Origin: Pseudomonadota bacterium
Lineage (GTDB): Bacteria; Pseudomonadota; Gammaproteobacteria; Xanthomonadales; Rhodanobacteraceae
Assembly: GCA_021792975.1 (NCBI GenBank)
Contig: JAJYTR010000008.1
Span: forward strand, 1 to 63,358
Length of the DNA: 63,358 bases
Direction of reading: 5' to 3'
Below the pieces are notes generated by a model that saw only the letters and a program-made list of their open reading frames with translations, was not told the DNA's origin and did no database searches. A program made the position numbers and the translations under genes. Position 1 is the stretch's first letter. Each line of letters starts with the position of its first letter. Below, piece by piece: positions 39,221 to 48,267 of this stretch.

Positions 39221-41425
39221 ATGAGCCGCAACCGCGATCCGAAACCCGGGCGCACGCAGCCGCGTGATCCGCATGCCGCGCGCGAGGCGGCGCGCTACGC
39301 GCACCCGATTCCCAGTCGCGAGGCCATCCTGCTGCTGCTGGAGGACCATGCGGCGCCGATGACGGGCGAGGCCATCGCTTCGGCCTTGCGACTGGCCGAC
39401 GCACCGGGCCGCGAGGCCTTGGACAAGCGCCTGGCGGCCATGTTGCGCGATGGCCAGCTGCTGCTGAATCGCCGCGGCGGCTATGCGCCGGCGCGTCGAC
39501 TGGACCTGGTCACGGGTGCGGTGATCGCCAACAGCGACGGGTACGGCTTCCTGCGTCCGGAAGGCGGCGGCGACGATCTGTATCTGGCGCCGCTGGAAAT
39601 GCGCAAGGTGATGCACGGTGACCGCGTGCTGGCCAGCGTGGTGGGGATGGACCGGCGCGGCCGGCGCCAGGGCGCCGTCGTCGAAGTGCTCGAGCGCCGC
39701 ACCACGCGGTTGGTCGGGCGCCTCAGCCGCGCGCGCGGTGGCATCACCACCGTGGTGCCCGACGACACGCGATTGCAGCGGCCGGTGCTGATCCCGCCGG
39801 GCGAGGACGCCGGTGCGCGCGAGGGCCAGATCGTGGTGGCTACGATCATCGAGCCGCCGGATGGCGCGCATGGGCCGATCGGCCGCGTGGTCGAGATCCT
39901 GGGCGATGCCCTCAACGCCTCGTTGATCGTGCGCATGGCCATCGCCGCACACCAGTTGCCCGAACACTGGCCGGACGCGGTGCAGGCCGAGGCTGCCACC
40001 GCGCCGCTGCAGGTGCAGCACGACGAACTGGCGGGGCGCGTGGACCTGCGCGCGCTGCCGCTGGTCACCATCGACGGCGAGGATGCGCGCGACTTTGACG
40101 ATGCCGTCTGCGCGCGCGCGCTGCCCGACGGCGGGTTCCGGCTGTGGGTGGCGATCGCCGATGTCGCCCGTTATGTGAGCCCGGGCAGCGCACTGGACCG
40201 CGAGGCCGGATCGCGCGGCACCTCGGTGTACTTCCCCGGTTACGTCGTGCCGATGCTGCCGGAGGTGCTGTCGAACGGCATCTGCTCGCTGAAACCGGAC
40301 GTCGAACGGCTGGCGCTGGTGTGCGAGATGCGCGTGGACGCGCAAGGGCAGGTGGCGCGCGCCCGCTTCCAGCGGGCGGTGATCCGATCGCATGCGCGTC
40401 TTACCTACGCCGGTGCCTGGCAGGCGCTCAGCGGCGATGCTGCCGCGCGCCGCAGGCTGGGTGCGCTGTGGCCTGCATTGCAGCAGTTGCACGCGCTGTA
40501 CCGGGTGCTGGCAGCGGCGCGCGTCGCGCGCGGCGCGATCGAGTTCGACAGCCCCGAGGCGCGCTTCAGTCTCGATGCCAACGGCGAGGTGCAGGCACTC
40601 GGCACGTACGCCCGCAACGATGCGCACCGACTGATCGAGGAGTGCATGATCGCCGCCAACGTGCAGGCCGCGCTGTTCCTGCAGCGCCGGCGCCTGCCGG
40701 CGCCCTACCGGGTACACGAGAAGCCGCCGCCGGAGAAATACGCCGATCTGCTGGAGTTCCTGCGCGAGTTCAAGCTGCGGTTGCCACCCTGGGAGGTGGT
40801 GACGCCGAAGGATTTCACGCATCTTCTAGCACGCGTGCGCGTGCGCCCCGAAGCGCTGCTGCTGCAACAGGTGCTGCTGCGCGCGCAGTCGCTGGCGGTC
40901 TACCAGGTGCAGAACGCCGGCCATTTCGGCCTGGCCCTGGAGGCCTACACGCATTTCACCTCGCCGATCCGCCGCTACCCCGATCTGCTGGTGCATCGCG
41001 CCATCGGCCACGCGCTGGATGGGGCACCGCGCGGCACGTTTTCCTGCAGCACCGAACAGATGGCCGTTCTGGCGCAGCACTGCTCACAGCGTGAGCGCGT
41101 GGCCGACGAGGCCGAACGCGAGGTGGACCAGCGGTACCAGTGCGCCTATATGGAACGCCACGTCGGCGCTCGCTTCGCCGGCGTGGTCGCGGGGGTGACG
41201 TCGTTCGGCCTGTTCGTCGAGATGGTCGAAACCCGCATCAGCGGGCTGGTGCATGTCACCCAGCTGCCGGCCGATTTCTACCATTTCGACGCCGCGCGGC
41301 GTCTGTTGCAGGGCGAACGCAGCCGGCGCGTGTTCCGCCTGGGGGACCGCGTGCAGGTGCAGGTGCTGCGAGCCAGCCTCGAGGAGCGCAAGATCGATCT
41401 GCGTCTGGTCGCGGAGGGCAGCTGA
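39221..41425 (+). CDS. rnr: Ribonuclease R
   Basis: A 734-residue RNase II/R exonuclease that degrades structured RNA 3' to 5'. The order is N-terminal helix-turn-helix (SREAILLLLEDHAAPMTGEAIA), two cold-shock domains, the RNB domain with catalytic aspartates in DGEDARDFDDAV, EECMIAANV and HFTSPIRRYPDLLVHR, and the C-terminal S1 domain from about residue 645 (FAGVVAGVTSFGLFVEM). It is shorter than E. coli RNase R (813) because it lacks the long basic tail. It overlaps rlmB by one base. Confidence 0.97.
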   Translation: MSRNRDPKPGRTQPRDPHAAREAARYAHPIPSREAILLLLEDHAAPMTGEAIASALRLADAPGREALDKRLAAMLRDGQLLLNRRGGYAPARRLDLVTGAVIANSDGYGFLRPEGGGDDLYLAPLEMRKVMHGDRVLASVVGMDRRGRRQGAVVEVLERRTTRLVGRLSRARGGITTVVPDDTRLQRPVLIPPGEDAGAREGQIVVATIIEPPDGAHGPIGRVVEILGDALNASLIVRMAIAAHQLPEHWPDAVQAEAATAPLQVQHDELAGRVDLRALPLVTIDGEDARDFDDAVCARALPDGGFRLWVAIADVARYVSPGSALDREAGSRGTSVYFPGYVVPMLPEVLSNGICSLKPDVERLALVCEMRVDAQGQVARARFQRAVIRSHARLTYAGAWQALSGDAAARRRLGALWPALQQLHALYRVLAAARVARGAIEFDSPEARFSLDANGEVQALGTYARNDAHRLIEECMIAANVQAALFLQRRRLPAPYRVHEKPPPEKYADLLEFLREFKLRLPPWEVVTPKDFTHLLARVRVRPEALLLQQVLLRAQSLAVYQVQNAGHFGLALEAYTHFTSPIRRYPDLLVHRAIGHALDGAPRGTFSCSTEQMAVLAQHCSQRERVADEAEREVDQRYQCAYMERHVGARFAGVVAGVTSFGLFVEMVETRISGLVHVTQLPADFYHFDAARRLLQGERSRRVFRLGDRVQVQVLRASLEERKIDLRLVAEGS

Positions 41426-42183
41426 TGCAGGACGAGTGGGTGCTGGGCATCAACCCCGTGCAGGCGGTACTGGCCGAAGGCGCGGCGCGGGTCCGCGAGC
41501 TGTGGCTGGCGCGCGAGGCCGGCAATGCGAGGCTGGCCGCGCTGGAGCGGCTGGCACGGCAGCAGGATATTGCGGTGCAACTGCATCCGCGCGCCAGCCT
41601 CGACCGCATCGCCAGCGGCGCGCGCCATCAGGGCGTGGCGGCGCGCTGCGTGGCGGCACCGGCAGCGGACGAGCGCAGTCTGGCGCGGCGGCTGGCCGAA
41701 GCCGGGGACCGCGCGCTGCTGCTGGTGCTGGACGGGGTGACCGATCCGCACAATCTCGGTGCCTGCCTGCGTTCGGCCGCCGCGGCCGGCGCCACGGCGG
41801 TGATCGCGCCGCGCGACCGTGCCGCGGGACTGACGCCGGTGGCGCGCCGCGCTGCCGCGGGTGGTGCCGAACGCGTGCCGCTGCTGCAGGTCACCAACCT
41901 CGCGCGTACGCTGGAGATGCTGCGCAAGGCCGGTGTGTGGCTGGTGGGGCTGGACGCCGCGGCGCCCGAAGCGCGCCCGCTCTATGCGATCGACCTGCGT
42001 GGTCCGCTGGGCCTGGTACTGGGTGCCGAAGGCGGGGGCATGCGCCGTCTCACCCGCGAAGCGTGCGATCATCTGGCCCGCATTCCCATGGCGAGCGCCA
42101 TGGAAAGCCTGAACGTGTCGGTGGCCGCAGGGATCGCGCTGTTCGAGACGCTGCGCCAACGCGGCGCGGGAGCCCAACCATGA
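41425..42183 (+). CDS. rlmB: 23S rRNA 2'-O-ribose methyltransferase RlmB (TrmH/SPOUT family)
   Basis: A 252-residue SPOUT enzyme that modifies G2251 of 23S rRNA. The N-terminal substrate-binding domain (1-85) is followed by the knot with motifs DPHNLGACLRSAAAAG, LVLGAEGGGM and IPMASAMESLNVSVAAGIAL. Its ATG shares one base with the rnr stop; rnr-rlmB is the usual gammaproteobacterial pair. Confidence 0.96.
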   Translation: MQDEWVLGINPVQAVLAEGAARVRELWLAREAGNARLAALERLARQQDIAVQLHPRASLDRIASGARHQGVAARCVAAPAADERSLARRLAEAGDRALLLVLDGVTDPHNLGACLRSAAAAGATAVIAPRDRAAGLTPVARRAAAGGAERVPLLQVTNLARTLEMLRKAGVWLVGLDAAAPEARPLYAIDLRGPLGLVLGAEGGGMRRLTREACDHLARIPMASAMESLNVSVAAGIALFETLRQRGAGAQP

Positions 42184-42446
42184 CCTTGCAGTGGTTCGAC
42201 TACGTGGGTTTTGCCGGCACGGCGCTGATCATACTGGCGTATTTCCTGGTGCAGGCGGGGCGCCTGCGCGGGGACGGCTACGGCAACCAGGTGCTGAACG
42301 CGCTGGGTGCGCTGGGTGTGCTCGTGTCGCTGCTGCTGGGATCGTTCAACGGGCCGGCGTTCGTGCTGGAGTTGGCCTGGCTGCTGATCAGCCTGTACGG
42401 CATCGGCTGGGGCGCGCGCCGCCGCCGCACGCGCATGTTCCGCTGA
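42180..42446 (+). CDS. Small membrane protein, CBU_0592-like
   Basis: An 88-residue protein with three hydrophobic segments: YVGFAGTALIILAYFLVQAG, VLNALGALGVLVSLLLGSF and AFVLELAWLLISLYGIGWG. A short Arg-rich end follows. It resembles the CBU_0592 domain of unknown function. Its start overlaps the rlmB stop (ATGA), so it is translated with rnr and rlmB. Confidence 0.75.
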   Translation: MTLQWFDYVGFAGTALIILAYFLVQAGRLRGDGYGNQVLNALGALGVLVSLLLGSFNGPAFVLELAWLLISLYGIGWGARRRRTRMFR

Positions 42447-42458
42447 GCGCGGGCTTTT

Positions 42459-43424
42459 TCAGCCTGCGCCCTCGAGCGTACGCAGCCAGTCGTCGTCGGA
42501 GCCCTCGTTGACGCCCTCGAACAGCCAGGTGGACAGATAGCGCTCGCCGGTATCCGGCAGCATGGCCAGTACGACGCTGCCGGGCGCCGCACGGCGCGCC
42601 ACCTCCAGCGCCGCCGCGAAGGTGCCGCCGCAGGACAGGCCCACCAGCAGGCCTTCCTCGCGTGCCAGTGCGCGCGCCTGCTCGCGGGCCTGCTCCTCGG
42701 TGACGGTGACCACGCGGTTGGCCACGCGGCGGTCCAGCACCGCAGGGACGAAATCGGGCGTCCAGCCCTGGATCTTGTGCGGGTGCCACTCGCCACCCTC
42801 CAGTAGCGCCGCGGTGGTCGGTTCGGTGGCGATGACCTCCACCTCGGGCCGCGCCAGCTTCAGCATCTGGCCGACGCCGGTGAGGGTACCGCCGGTGCCC
42901 CAGCCGGAAACGAAGTAGTCCAGTCGGCGGCCGGCGAAATCCTGCAGGATCTCGGCGGCGGTGGTGTTGCGATGCCAGGCCGGATTGGCGGGGTTCTCGA
43001 ACTGCCGAGCCAGGAACGCACCGTGCTTCTCGGCGAAGGCCTGTGCGCGCCGCACCATGCCGGTGCCGCGTTCGGCGGCCGGGGTCAGGATGACCTTGGC
43101 TCCGTAGGCGCGCATCAGCTTGCGCCGCTCGATCGAGAAAGTCTCGGTCATGAACGCGACGAACGGATAGCCGCGCGCGGCGCAGACCATGGCCAGCGCG
43201 ACGCCGGTGTTGCCGGAAGTGGCCTCCACGACCATCTGGCCGGGCTTGAGTGCGCCGCTGCGCTCGCCGTCGAGGATCACGGCGAGGGCCAGGCGGTCCT
43301 TGACCGACCCGCCCGGATTGAACGATTCGACCTTGGTGTAGATCTCCACGCCGGCCGGCGCGAGGCGGTTGATGCGCACGACCGGGGTACGGCCGATCGT
43401 GTCGGTGATGCTGGAGAGGATCAT
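42459..43424 (-). CDS. cysK: Cysteine synthase / O-acetylserine sulfhydrylase family
   Basis: A 321-residue fold-type II PLP enzyme making cysteine from O-acetylserine and sulfide. The PLP lysine lies in NPGGSVKDRLA, the substrate loop is EATSGNTGVALA, the phosphate cup is GWGTGGTLTGVG, and GLSCGGTFAAALEVA is also present. CysM is an alternative, but the sequence around TSGNTG and the length fit CysK. It is separated from phoU by 193 bp. Confidence 0.92.
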   Translation of the reverse strand: MILSSITDTIGRTPVVRINRLAPAGVEIYTKVESFNPGGSVKDRLALAVILDGERSGALKPGQMVVEATSGNTGVALAMVCAARGYPFVAFMTETFSIERRKLMRAYGAKVILTPAAERGTGMVRRAQAFAEKHGAFLARQFENPANPAWHRNTTAAEILQDFAGRRLDYFVSGWGTGGTLTGVGQMLKLARPEVEVIATEPTTAALLEGGEWHPHKIQGWTPDFVPAVLDRRVANRVVTVTEEQAREQARALAREEGLLVGLSCGGTFAAALEVARRAAPGSVVLAMLPDTGERYLSTWLFEGVNEGSDDDWLRTLEGAG

Positions 43425-43547
43425 GGCGACTCCGCTGGGAAGAGACGGGCCCGCGCGGACGCGGGCCGGCGACAGGCGTTCAGCGGCGGCGACATCGCGC
43501 GCGGGGGCGGAAACCAGGCTGCATGGACCGCAGCTTACGCGGATGTC

Positions 43548-43583
43548 CGCGCGGCCGCAACGAAACGGACGTCCGGACGTCCG
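43548..43583. repeat. Clustered GGAYGTCCG repeats upstream of cysK
   Basis: GGATGTCCG occurs near 43551, and two adjoining GGACGTCCG copies form the perfect 18-bp palindrome CGGACGTCCGGACGTCCG at 43566-43583. It is about 140 bp upstream of the cysK start codon, in the phoU-cysK gap. It could be an operator region for cysK; no regulator is assigned. Confidence 0.35.
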
Positions 43584-43617
43584 AATGCAGACCGTGCCAC
43601 GGGTGCATGGCGGTCGC

Positions 43618-44349
43618 TCAGGGGCGGGTGCCCGACTCGGGCAACACCGTGGTCGTGGAGGTCGTATCGCCCTTCTTGCGCGGCTCGGCCAGCGGTGTGC
43701 CGTTGACCAGGAACCACACGTTCTCGGCGATGTTGGTGGCGTGATCGCCGATGCGCTCGATGTTCTTGGCCATGAACAGCACGTGGGTGGAGGGCGTGAT
43801 GTTGCGCGGATCCTCCATCATGTAGGTCAGCAGCTCGCGGAACAGCGAGGTGTACAACGCATCCAGCTCGACGTCACGTTCCCATACCTGCCGCGCCAGC
43901 TCGGCGTCGCCGTCCCGGTAGGCCTGCAGCACGTCGCGCAGCAGCTCCACCGCCGCCTCCGCCAGCCCCGGCAGGTTGGCCGCGGGCGGGATCGGTGCGG
44001 TCTGGTTGAGGGCGATGCTGCGCTTGGCCACGTTGGCAGCGTAGTCGCCGACGCGCTCGATGTCCGATGCGATGCGCAGCGCCGCCATCACTTCGCGCAG
44101 GTCACGTGCCATCGGCTGCCGTCTGGCCAGCAGCAGCAACACGTCATGGCTGACGGTGGCCTCGATCTGGTCGACTGCCTCGTCGTTGAGGATCACGCGC
44201 TCTGCGGCGCGGCTGTCGCGGCGCTCGAGCACGTCCATCGAGGCTTCGATCTGCGCCACGGCCAACTGGCCCATGCGCGCCAGTTCGCCCTTCAGTCGCG
44301 CCAGCTCCTCGTCGTAGCTGCGCAGGATGTGTTCGCTGGTGGTGGGCAT
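43618..44349 (-). CDS. phoU: Phosphate signalling protein PhoU
   Basis: A 243-residue protein of two three-helix bundles, each with the metal-binding ExxxD-type motif (ASDIERVGDYAANVAKR and AKNIERIGDHATNIAE). PhoU links the Pst transporter to the PhoR sensor and keeps the Pho regulon off when phosphate is plentiful. It is the last gene of the pstS1 operon. Confidence 0.97.
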   Translation of the reverse strand: MPTTSEHILRSYDEELARLKGELARMGQLAVAQIEASMDVLERRDSRAAERVILNDEAVDQIEATVSHDVLLLLARRQPMARDLREVMAALRIASDIERVGDYAANVAKRSIALNQTAPIPPAANLPGLAEAAVELLRDVLQAYRDGDAELARQVWERDVELDALYTSLFRELLTYMMEDPRNITPSTHVLFMAKNIERIGDHATNIAENVWFLVNGTPLAEPRKKGDTTSTTTVLPESGTRP

Positions 44350-44374
44350 GTTCGTGTCCTCGTCCCGATGCGGA

Positions 44375-45178
44375 TCAACCGAAGCGGCCGGTAATGTAGT
44401 CCTCGGTCTGTTTCCTGTCGGGCTTGGTGAAAATCTTCTCGGTGTCGCCGAACTCGATCAGCTCGCCCATGTACATGAATGCGGTCTGGTCGGACACGCG
44501 TGCGGCCTGCTGCATGTTGTGGGTGACGATGACGATGGTGAAATCGCACTTCAGCTCCTCGACCAGCTGCTCGATGCGCCCGGTGGCAATCGGGTCGAGC
44601 GCGGAGGTCGGTTCGTCCAGCAGCAGCACGTCGGGCTTCAGCGCCACGGCGCGTGCGATGCACAGCCGCTGCTGCTGGCCCCCGGAGAGGCTCAGTGCGC
44701 TCTGCTTGAGCTTGTCCTTGACCTCGTCCCACAAAACGGCCTGGCGCAGCGCCTGCTCCACACGCGCGTCCATCTTCGCCTTCGCAAGCCGCTCATGATG
44801 GCGGATTCCGTAGGCGATGTTCTCGTAGATCGACATCGGAAACGGCACGGGTTTCTGGAACACCATGCCGACCTTGCTGCGCAGCCGGTTGAGCGGATAG
44901 CGTGCGTCGAGGATGTTCTCGCCGTCCATCAGCACTTCGCCGCGCGCCTCCTGCTTGGGGTAGATCGCGTAAATGCGGTTGAACACGCGCAGCAGCGTGG
45001 ACTTGCCGCAGCCGGACGGACCGATGATCGCCGTGACCTGGCGTTCAGGCACGTCCATGTCGATGTTCCTGAGCGTCTGTGTGGCGCCGTAGAAGAAGTC
45101 CAGCCCGCGAACACGCAGCTTGCTGGCCGCAGCAGCGTCCCGGCCGTGGCCGGCGGATTGGAGATCAGCATCAGTCAT
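44375..45178 (-). CDS. pstB: Phosphate ABC transporter ATPase PstB
   Basis: A 267-residue ABC ATPase: Walker [16 protein letters not shown]-loop [12 protein letters not shown], signature [14 protein letters not shown] and Walker [15 protein letters not shown]. It is the only PstB in the window, while there are two sets of PstC and PstA, so it may power both transporters. The start overlaps the pstA1 stop by 8 bp. Confidence 0.98.
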   Translation of the reverse strand: MTDADLQSAGHGRDAAAASKLRVRGLDFFYGATQTLRNIDMDVPERQVTAIIGPSGCGKSTLLRVFNRIYAIYPKQEARGEVLMDGENILDARYPLNRLRSKVGMVFQKPVPFPMSIYENIAYGIRHHERLAKAKMDARVEQALRQAVLWDEVKDKLKQSALSLSGGQQQRLCIARAVALKPDVLLLDEPTSALDPIATGRIEQLVEELKCDFTIVIVTHNMQQAARVSDQTAFMYMGELIEFGDTEKIFTKPDRKQTEDYITGRFG

Positions 45179-46034
45179 GGATCACCTTGGAGCGGGCGAG
45201 GAGCAGGCGCGACAGCAGGCCGAGCACGAACACGAGCAGCGTCACCACCAGGGCACCGGCCCAGGCCAGCGCGTGCCAACCGGAGAACGGGCTCATGGCG
45301 AACTGGAAAATCACCACCGGCACCGTGGCGATGGGCTTGAGCGGATCGTGATTCCAGTACTGGTTGTTGAGCGAGGTGAACAACAGCGGTGCGGTCTCGC
45401 CGCTGATGCGCGCCAAGGCCAGCAGGATACCGGTGACCACGCCCGCGCGTGCCGAGCGCAGCAGGATCTGCAGGATCACCTTCCATTGCGGCACGCCCAG
45501 CGATAGCGCGGCCTCGCGCATGGTCGACGGCACCAGGCGCAACATCTCGTCGGTGGTGCGCACCACTACCGGCAGCACGATCAGCGCCAGCGCCAGCCCG
45601 CCGGCCAGCGCCGAAAAATGGCCCAGTGGCCTGACCACCAGCGCGTACACGAACAGCCCCAGCACGATCGACGGCGCCGACAGCAGGATGTCGTTGAGAA
45701 AACGGATGATCGTGCCCAGCGCATTGCGCTGCGCGTATTCGGCGAGCCACATTCCGGCGCCGATGCCGACCGGCGTTCCGGCCAGCAGCGCGATCACGTT
45801 GACCTCGAGGCTGCCGATGAACGCGTTGGCCAGTCCGCCGCCGTTGCCCGGTGGCGGCGGCGTCAATTGTGTGAACAGCGCCGGGCTGATCGCGGCCAGA
45901 CCCCTGCTCACCGTTACCCAGAGGATCCAGACCAGCCAGAACAACCCGAACAAGGTGGCCAGTGTGCCCAGCAGCAGCGCCATGGCATTGGCCAGTCTGC
46001 GATGCCGATAGCGCGAGACGCTGCCGGCGTTCAC
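45171..46034 (-). CDS. pstA: Phosphate ABC transporter permease PstA (copy 1)
   Basis: A 287-residue inner-membrane permease with six predicted membrane segments. The ABC-coupling EAA loop is [64 protein letters not shown] and [12 protein letters not shown] are typical of PstA. It pairs with PstC1; the coding regions overlap by 4 bp. Confidence 0.96.
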   Translation of the reverse strand: MNAGSVSRYRHRRLANAMALLLGTLATLFGLFWLVWILWVTVSRGLAAISPALFTQLTPPPPGNGGGLANAFIGSLEVNVIALLAGTPVGIGAGMWLAEYAQRNALGTIIRFLNDILLSAPSIVLGLFVYALVVRPLGHFSALAGGLALALIVLPVVVRTTDEMLRLVPSTMREAALSLGVPQWKVILQILLRSARAGVVTGILLALARISGETAPLLFTSLNNQYWNHDPLKPIATVPVVIFQFAMSPFSGWHALAWAGALVVTLLVFVLGLLSRLLLARSKVIHD

Positions 46035-47029
46035 ACGTCGCCTTCCTTGCGCGCCAGTCGCAGCAGCAGCAGCTTGGCGAAAGCCAGCACGACGAACGTC
46101 ACCATGAACAGCAGGAAGCCCAGCGCGATCAGGGCTGAACGGTGCAGATCCGTATACGCTTCGGTGAATTCGTTGGCGATCACCGAGGCGATCGAACTGG
46201 AGGGCATCAGCAGCGATTCAGAGAACTGGTGTGCATTGCCGAGTACGAAGGTGACCGCCATCGTCTCGCCCAGCGCACGCCCGAGGCCGAGGAATATTCC
46301 GCCGATCACCGCCGAGCGCGTATAGGGCAGGACGATGTTCCAGACCACCTCCCAGGTCGTCGAGCCCAGTGCGTAAGCGGACTCCTTCAACCGTGCCGGC
46401 ACCGTCTTGAACACCTCGCGCATCACCGAGGAAATGAACGGGATGACCATGACCGCCAGCACCAGCCCGGCGGTCAGCATGCCAATGCCCAGCGGCGGCC
46501 CGCGGAACAGGCGCCCGATGCCGGGCAGGGCGCCCAGCCTGTCATTGAGCCACGGATCGACGTGCGCAGCCAGGAAGGGCGCGAGGACGAACAGTCCCCA
46601 CATGCCGTAGATGATCGAGGGAATGCCCGCCAGCAGTTCGACTGCGGCGGCCACCGGCGCGCGCAGCCACGCCGGCGCCACTTCGGTGAGGAACAGGGCG
46701 ATGCCGAAACTGACCGGCACCGCCAGCAGCATTGCCAGCAGCGAGGTCATCAGCGTGCCCCAGATCGGCACCAGCGCGCCGAACTGGCCGTTGACCGCGT
46801 CCCACCGGTCGGAGACCAGGAACTTCCAGCCAAAGCTGTGGAAGGCCAGCCGGCCGCCCCACAGGGTCGAGCCCGCGGCACCCAGGAGTGCCGCCAGGAC
46901 CAGCAGCGCGCAGCCCAGCAGGAGGCCGCGGAACAGCCGGTCGTTCCAGGCGTCGTGCGCGATGCGCTGCCGGCTCGCGATCTGCGTGCCGGTGCCTGGC
47001 GAGGCGGACGGCGGTACGAGTGCGGACAT
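46031..47029 (-). CDS. pstC: Phosphate ABC transporter permease PstC (copy 1)
   Basis: A 332-residue permease with six membrane segments. GQFGALVPIWGTLMTSLLAM, GIPSIIYGMWGLFVLAPFL, the EAA loop RLKESAYALGSTTWEVVWNIVLPYTRSAVIG and GETMAVTFVLGNAHQF match classical PstC. Its ATG lies only 9 bases beyond the T tract of an intercistronic terminator, so its expression depends on readthrough from pstS1. Confidence 0.96.
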   Translation of the reverse strand: MSALVPPSASPGTGTQIASRQRIAHDAWNDRLFRGLLLGCALLVLAALLGAAGSTLWGGRLAFHSFGWKFLVSDRWDAVNGQFGALVPIWGTLMTSLLAMLLAVPVSFGIALFLTEVAPAWLRAPVAAAVELLAGIPSIIYGMWGLFVLAPFLAAHVDPWLNDRLGALPGIGRLFRGPPLGIGMLTAGLVLAVMVIPFISSVMREVFKTVPARLKESAYALGSTTWEVVWNIVLPYTRSAVIGGIFLGLGRALGETMAVTFVLGNAHQFSESLLMPSSSIASVIANEFTEAYTDLHRSALIALGFLLFMVTFVVLAFAKLLLLRLARKEGDV

Positions 47030-47038
47030 GGGGCTCTC

Positions 47039-47067
47039 AAAAAAACCGCGCGCGCCGAGGCGCGCGC
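47039..47067 (-). terminator. Intercistronic terminator between pstS1 and pstC1
   Basis: Reading leftward, a GC-only stem (CGCGCGC / GCGCGCG around CTCG) is followed by seven T residues (47039-47045). It lies between pstS1 and pstC1 and probably reduces readthrough, so that the periplasmic binding protein is made in excess over the membrane subunits. Confidence 0.8.
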
Positions 47068-47125
47068 AGTCGATGATCGGGGCCGTCGGCTACAGCGTTG
47101 CGACGGACATTATGCGACGACGGGC

Positions 47126-48145
47126 TCAGCTCTTGAACCGCTCGTGCCAGTAGCCCTCGATTTGCCTGACCAGGGAGGGCGGTAGCGGCACGTAGTCCAG
47201 CGACCCGGCCTGCGGCTGGCCGTGTTCGAAGGCCCACTTGAAGAACTCGAAAGCGGCCCTGGCGCGGGTGGCGTCTTTGGGCTGCTTGTACATGATCGCC
47301 CAGGTCGTCGCGGTGATCGGCCAGGCCTTTTCGCCCGGGGCGTTGGTCATGATCAGGTTGAAGTCCTCGGCGTGCGCCCAGTCGGCCGTGGCCGCGGCGG
47401 CGGCGAATGCGGCGTTGTTCGGCTCGAGAAACCTGCCCGCGGCGTTCTCGAGCTGGGTGTAGGCCATCCTGTTCTGCAGCGCGTAGGCGTATTCGACATA
47501 GCCGATCGAATTGCGGATCTGGTTGACGTAGGCCGAAACGCCCTCATTGCCCTTGCCACCCACGCCGACCGGCCACGGCACCGAGGTCCCGAAACCCAGT
47601 GACTTCTGCCAGCGCGGGCTGACCTTGGCGAGATAGTTGGTGAAGTTGTAGGTGGTGCCGGAACCATCCGAACGATGCACCACGAAGATGGCGCTCGCGG
47701 GCAGTTTCAGGCCGGGGTTGATCCGGCTCAGGGCGGGATCATTCCAGGTCTTGATCTCGCCCATGAAAATCCGTGCCAGCAGGGGACCGGTCAGGCGCAG
47801 TCTGCCGGGCGCGATGCCCTCGATGTGCACCACCGGCACGATGCCGCCGATCACCACGGGGAACTGGCCCAGCCCGAACTGCGCCAGGTCACTGGCGGGG
47901 AGTGGCGCATCGGATGCGCCGAAATCGACCGTGCCGGCCTTGATCTGGGCGATGCCGCCGCCCGAGCCGATCGACTGGTAGTTGATTTGGTGGCCGGTCT
48001 TCTCATGGAAGCTCGCCGACCATTTCGACAGCACCGGATAGACGAAACTGGAGCCCGCGCCGGTGACCTCCGCGGCATGTGCCGTGACGGCCATCAGGGG
48101 GACGAGCGCAAGCCCGAACAGACGCGACAGGTATGGGAACGACAT
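47126..48145 (-). CDS. pstS: Periplasmic phosphate-binding protein PstS (copy 1)
   Basis: A 339-residue precursor with a signal peptide (MSFPYLSRLFGLALVPLMAVTAHA). Phosphate-binding loops are TGAGSSFVYPVLSKW, SIGSGGGIAQIKAGTVDFGASDAPL and HRSDGSGTTYNFTNYL. It matches the classical E. coli-like PstS. GAGGAGG precedes the chosen ATG. A Pho box with a well-placed -10 sits upstream, making this the first gene of pstS1-C1-A1-B-phoU. Confidence 0.97.
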   Translation of the reverse strand: MSFPYLSRLFGLALVPLMAVTAHAAEVTGAGSSFVYPVLSKWSASFHEKTGHQINYQSIGSGGGIAQIKAGTVDFGASDAPLPASDLAQFGLGQFPVVIGGIVPVVHIEGIAPGRLRLTGPLLARIFMGEIKTWNDPALSRINPGLKLPASAIFVVHRSDGSGTTYNFTNYLAKVSPRWQKSLGFGTSVPWPVGVGGKGNEGVSAYVNQIRNSIGYVEYAYALQNRMAYTQLENAAGRFLEPNNAAFAAAAATADWAHAEDFNLIMTNAPGEKAWPITATTWAIMYKQPKDATRARAAFEFFKWAFEHGQPQAGSLDYVPLPPSLVRQIEGYWHERFKS

Positions 48146-48212
48146 GAGCGATCCTCCTCGACAGGTATGGAAGCTGCCGGCACGCACGGCATCCGCGGCG
48201 CCTTCATTACGA

Positions 48213-48247
48213 AGTGTAATGTCGTGCTGTTGACAGATCGATGACAG
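48213..48247 (-). promoter_or_regulatory. Pho box and -10 of the pstS1 operon
   Basis: CTGTCAT-CGAT-CTGTCAA (48230-48247) matches the PhoB consensus CTGTCAT-N4-CTGTCAT at 13 of 14 positions. Eleven bases downstream is TACACT (48213-48218), the usual placement for a PhoB-activated promoter lacking a good -35. It lies between pstA2 and pstS1, so the two pst sets have separate promoters. Confidence 0.9.
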
Positions 48248-48267
48248 CGCGTACGCGCCGGCGCGGC

